NCBI RefSeq assembly: GCF_011045195.1
Contig: NZ_CP049199.1
Coordinates: forward strand, 2,852,001-2,916,000
Origin: Caulobacter soli
GTDB lineage: Bacteria > Pseudomonadota > Alphaproteobacteria > Caulobacterales > Caulobacteraceae
Reading direction: 5' to 3'
Length of the DNA stretch: 64,000 bases
The notes under the pieces were generated by a model. The model did no database searches. It had not been told where the DNA came from and worked only from the letters and a program-made list of their open reading frames with translations. The translations under genes were made by a program, and so were the position numbers. This document shows, piece after piece, positions 62,998 to 64,000 of the stretch; position 1 is the stretch's first letter, and each line of letters starts with the position of its first letter.

Positions 62998-64000
62998 ATG
63001 GAGATGACCACTTTACCTTCGCGCGCTGCTGCCTCCACCGCCGGCGCGAATGCGACCTTGCTGTCGGTAGTCCTGGACCGCGCCGCGCTGGAACCCTTGG
63101 GGCGTCAACTCTACCTGCGGATTCGCGACCTCATTCTGCAGGAGCAGTTGGCGGGCGACGCGCGGCTGCCGTCCAGCCGCAAGCTGGCCATCGAACTGGA
63201 CGTTTCGCGCACGGTGACTCTGGCGGCCTACGATCAACTTTCGGCTGAAGGTTATCTGGAATCTAGACGGGGTTCGGGTCACTACGTCCGCGCCCTGAAC
63301 AGGCGCGCGCCCGGCGTGGTTCGGCCGGTCAAGCCTGGGCGCGCACCGACGGCGATTCCCAAGCCCGAGATCAAGGCGCCCACATCGCGGGGGCGCCCCT
63401 TCGACCCCGACGCCCCGGCCTCGGCGCTGTTTCCGGTCCGGACCTGGGCCAGGCTGATGGCGCGAGGCTGGCGACGCGAGGGCGAGGCGGCCGCCGGCTT
63501 CGACGACTGGGCGGGCCTCACGTCGTTGCGGACGGCGATCGCCGGCTATCTGCGCGCCCTGCAAGGGTTGGACTGCACAGCCGAGCATGTGCTGGTCACG
63601 GGCGGAAACGCCGACGCCCTGCAGTTGATCACACGCGCCCTGGGGGCGCCGGGCGCACGGATCTGGGTCGAGGACCCGGGCCATATCGGTGCGCGCCAGA
63701 CGCTGCGGCGCGAAGGACTGGCGGTTGTTCCCGTGCCGGTCGACGCCGAGGGCCTGGACGTGGCGGCCGGCCGACGCCTGGCTCCGGAGGCGCGGTTCGC
63801 CCTGGTCACGCCGTCGCGTCAGTTTCCTTCGGGCGCGCCGCTCAGCCTTCCGCGGCGCGTGGCGCTGATCGACTGGGCGCGGGACACCGGCGCGATCGTC
63901 ATCGCCGATGACTACGACAGCGAACTCCGGTTCGCCGGCCGGCCTGTCGCGCCCCTGTCAAGTCTGGACCAAGGCGGAACGGTGCTGGCGATCGGCGGCT
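62998..64000 (+). CDS. MocR-type regulator: GntR helix-turn-helix plus aminotransferase domain (3' end outside window)
   Basis: The frame is open from ATG 62998 (another ATG at 63004) to the window end, giving 334 residues. The N-terminal wHTH of the GntR type is LYLRIRDLILQEQLAGD and LPSSRKLAIELDVSRTVTLA (about 37-80). A linker rich in Arg/Pro/Ala follows, then a fold-type I PLP aminotransferase (VTGGNADALQLITRAL, WVEDPGHIGARQTL, VIADDYDSELRF). The PLP lysine would lie beyond the edge. MocR proteins usually control PLP, GABA or amino-acid genes; divergence from the peroxiredoxin gene suggests local control. Confidence 0.85.
   Translation, partial: MEMTTLPSRAAASTAGANATLLSVVLDRAALEPLGRQLYLRIRDLILQEQLAGDARLPSSRKLAIELDVSRTVTLAAYDQLSAEGYLESRRGSGHYVRALNRRAPGVVRPVKPGRAPTAIPKPEIKAPTSRGRPFDPDAPASALFPVRTWARLMARGWRREGEAAAGFDDWAGLTSLRTAIAGYLRALQGLDCTAEHVLVTGGNADALQLITRALGAPGARIWVEDPGHIGARQTLRREGLAVVPVPVDAEGLDVAAGRRLAPEARFALVTPSRQFPSGAPLSLPRRVALIDWARDTGAIVIADDYDSELRFAGRPVAPLSSLDQGGTVLAIGG

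Noticed and set aside
1..64000. tRNA, rRNA, CRISPR arrays, insertion sequences or prophage
   Set aside because: No cloverleaf-like or rRNA sequence, no regularly spaced direct repeats, no transposase or integrase frame and no phage structural gene were seen on either strand by reading; a covariance-model scan would be decisive for small RNAs.

Overview
The window is dense, very GC-rich and has strong third-position GC. It most resembles a Caulobacter-type alphaproteobacterium (inference). The support is the many TonB-dependent receptors (TBDRs), a NasT/NasS-controlled nitrate cluster, the oligotroph-style polysaccharide loci, and promoters with TTGACA -35 boxes. No rRNA, tRNA, CRISPR array, insertion sequence or phage module was found. 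The first gene (cysK) and last gene (a MocR regulator) are cut by the window edges.

Layout. 1-4.8 kb: sulfur amino-acid genes (cysK end, sseA, metC), a family-2 amidase, a DUF1697 protein and an unidentified protein; a 122-bp palindromic repeat precedes metC. 4.9-14.5 kb: one co-directional minus-strand nitrate assimilation cluster, in transcription order nasT-nasS-(hairpin and leader)-narK-nirB-nirD-nasA-cobA. It covers sensing, uptake, both reductases and siroheme synthesis. 14.6-18.9 kb: an exported alginate-lyase-family protein with its TBDR. 19-28.4 kb: an MdtABC plus NodT-type RND efflux operon behind a long inverted repeat. 28.6-30.6 kb: small genes (degenerate PilZ, CheC-like phosphatase, helix-hairpin-helix protein, GNAT).

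30.6-43.1 kb: a glucuronoxylan utilisation locus, all on the minus strand: TBDR, GH115 alpha-glucuronidase, LacI regulator, two MFS transporters, an SGNH esterase and a GH43 xylosidase. Most genes overlap by 1-8 nt. Upstream of the TBDR lie two similar promoter/operator modules, each carrying a GAACGTTC-type LacI operator and a GGTCARACC-type site. 43.5-46.8 kb: an exported ABM-fold protein, a Tat-exported VOC protein and an aldo/keto reductase, divergent from a TetR regulator.

47.1-55.4 kb: a cell-surface signalling and uptake locus on the plus strand: STN-containing TBDR, ECF sigma factor, FecR anti-sigma, a closely related TBDR without STN, and an exported Ca2+-dependent phosphoinositide phospholipase C-family enzyme. 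This is the best candidate for an uncharacterised system. 55.5-60 kb: a 1468-residue Gly-rich autotransporter. 60.1-64 kb: an AraC regulator overlapping an ETHE1-like/rhodanese fusion, a 1-Cys peroxiredoxin, and a divergent MocR-type regulator truncated by the window end.
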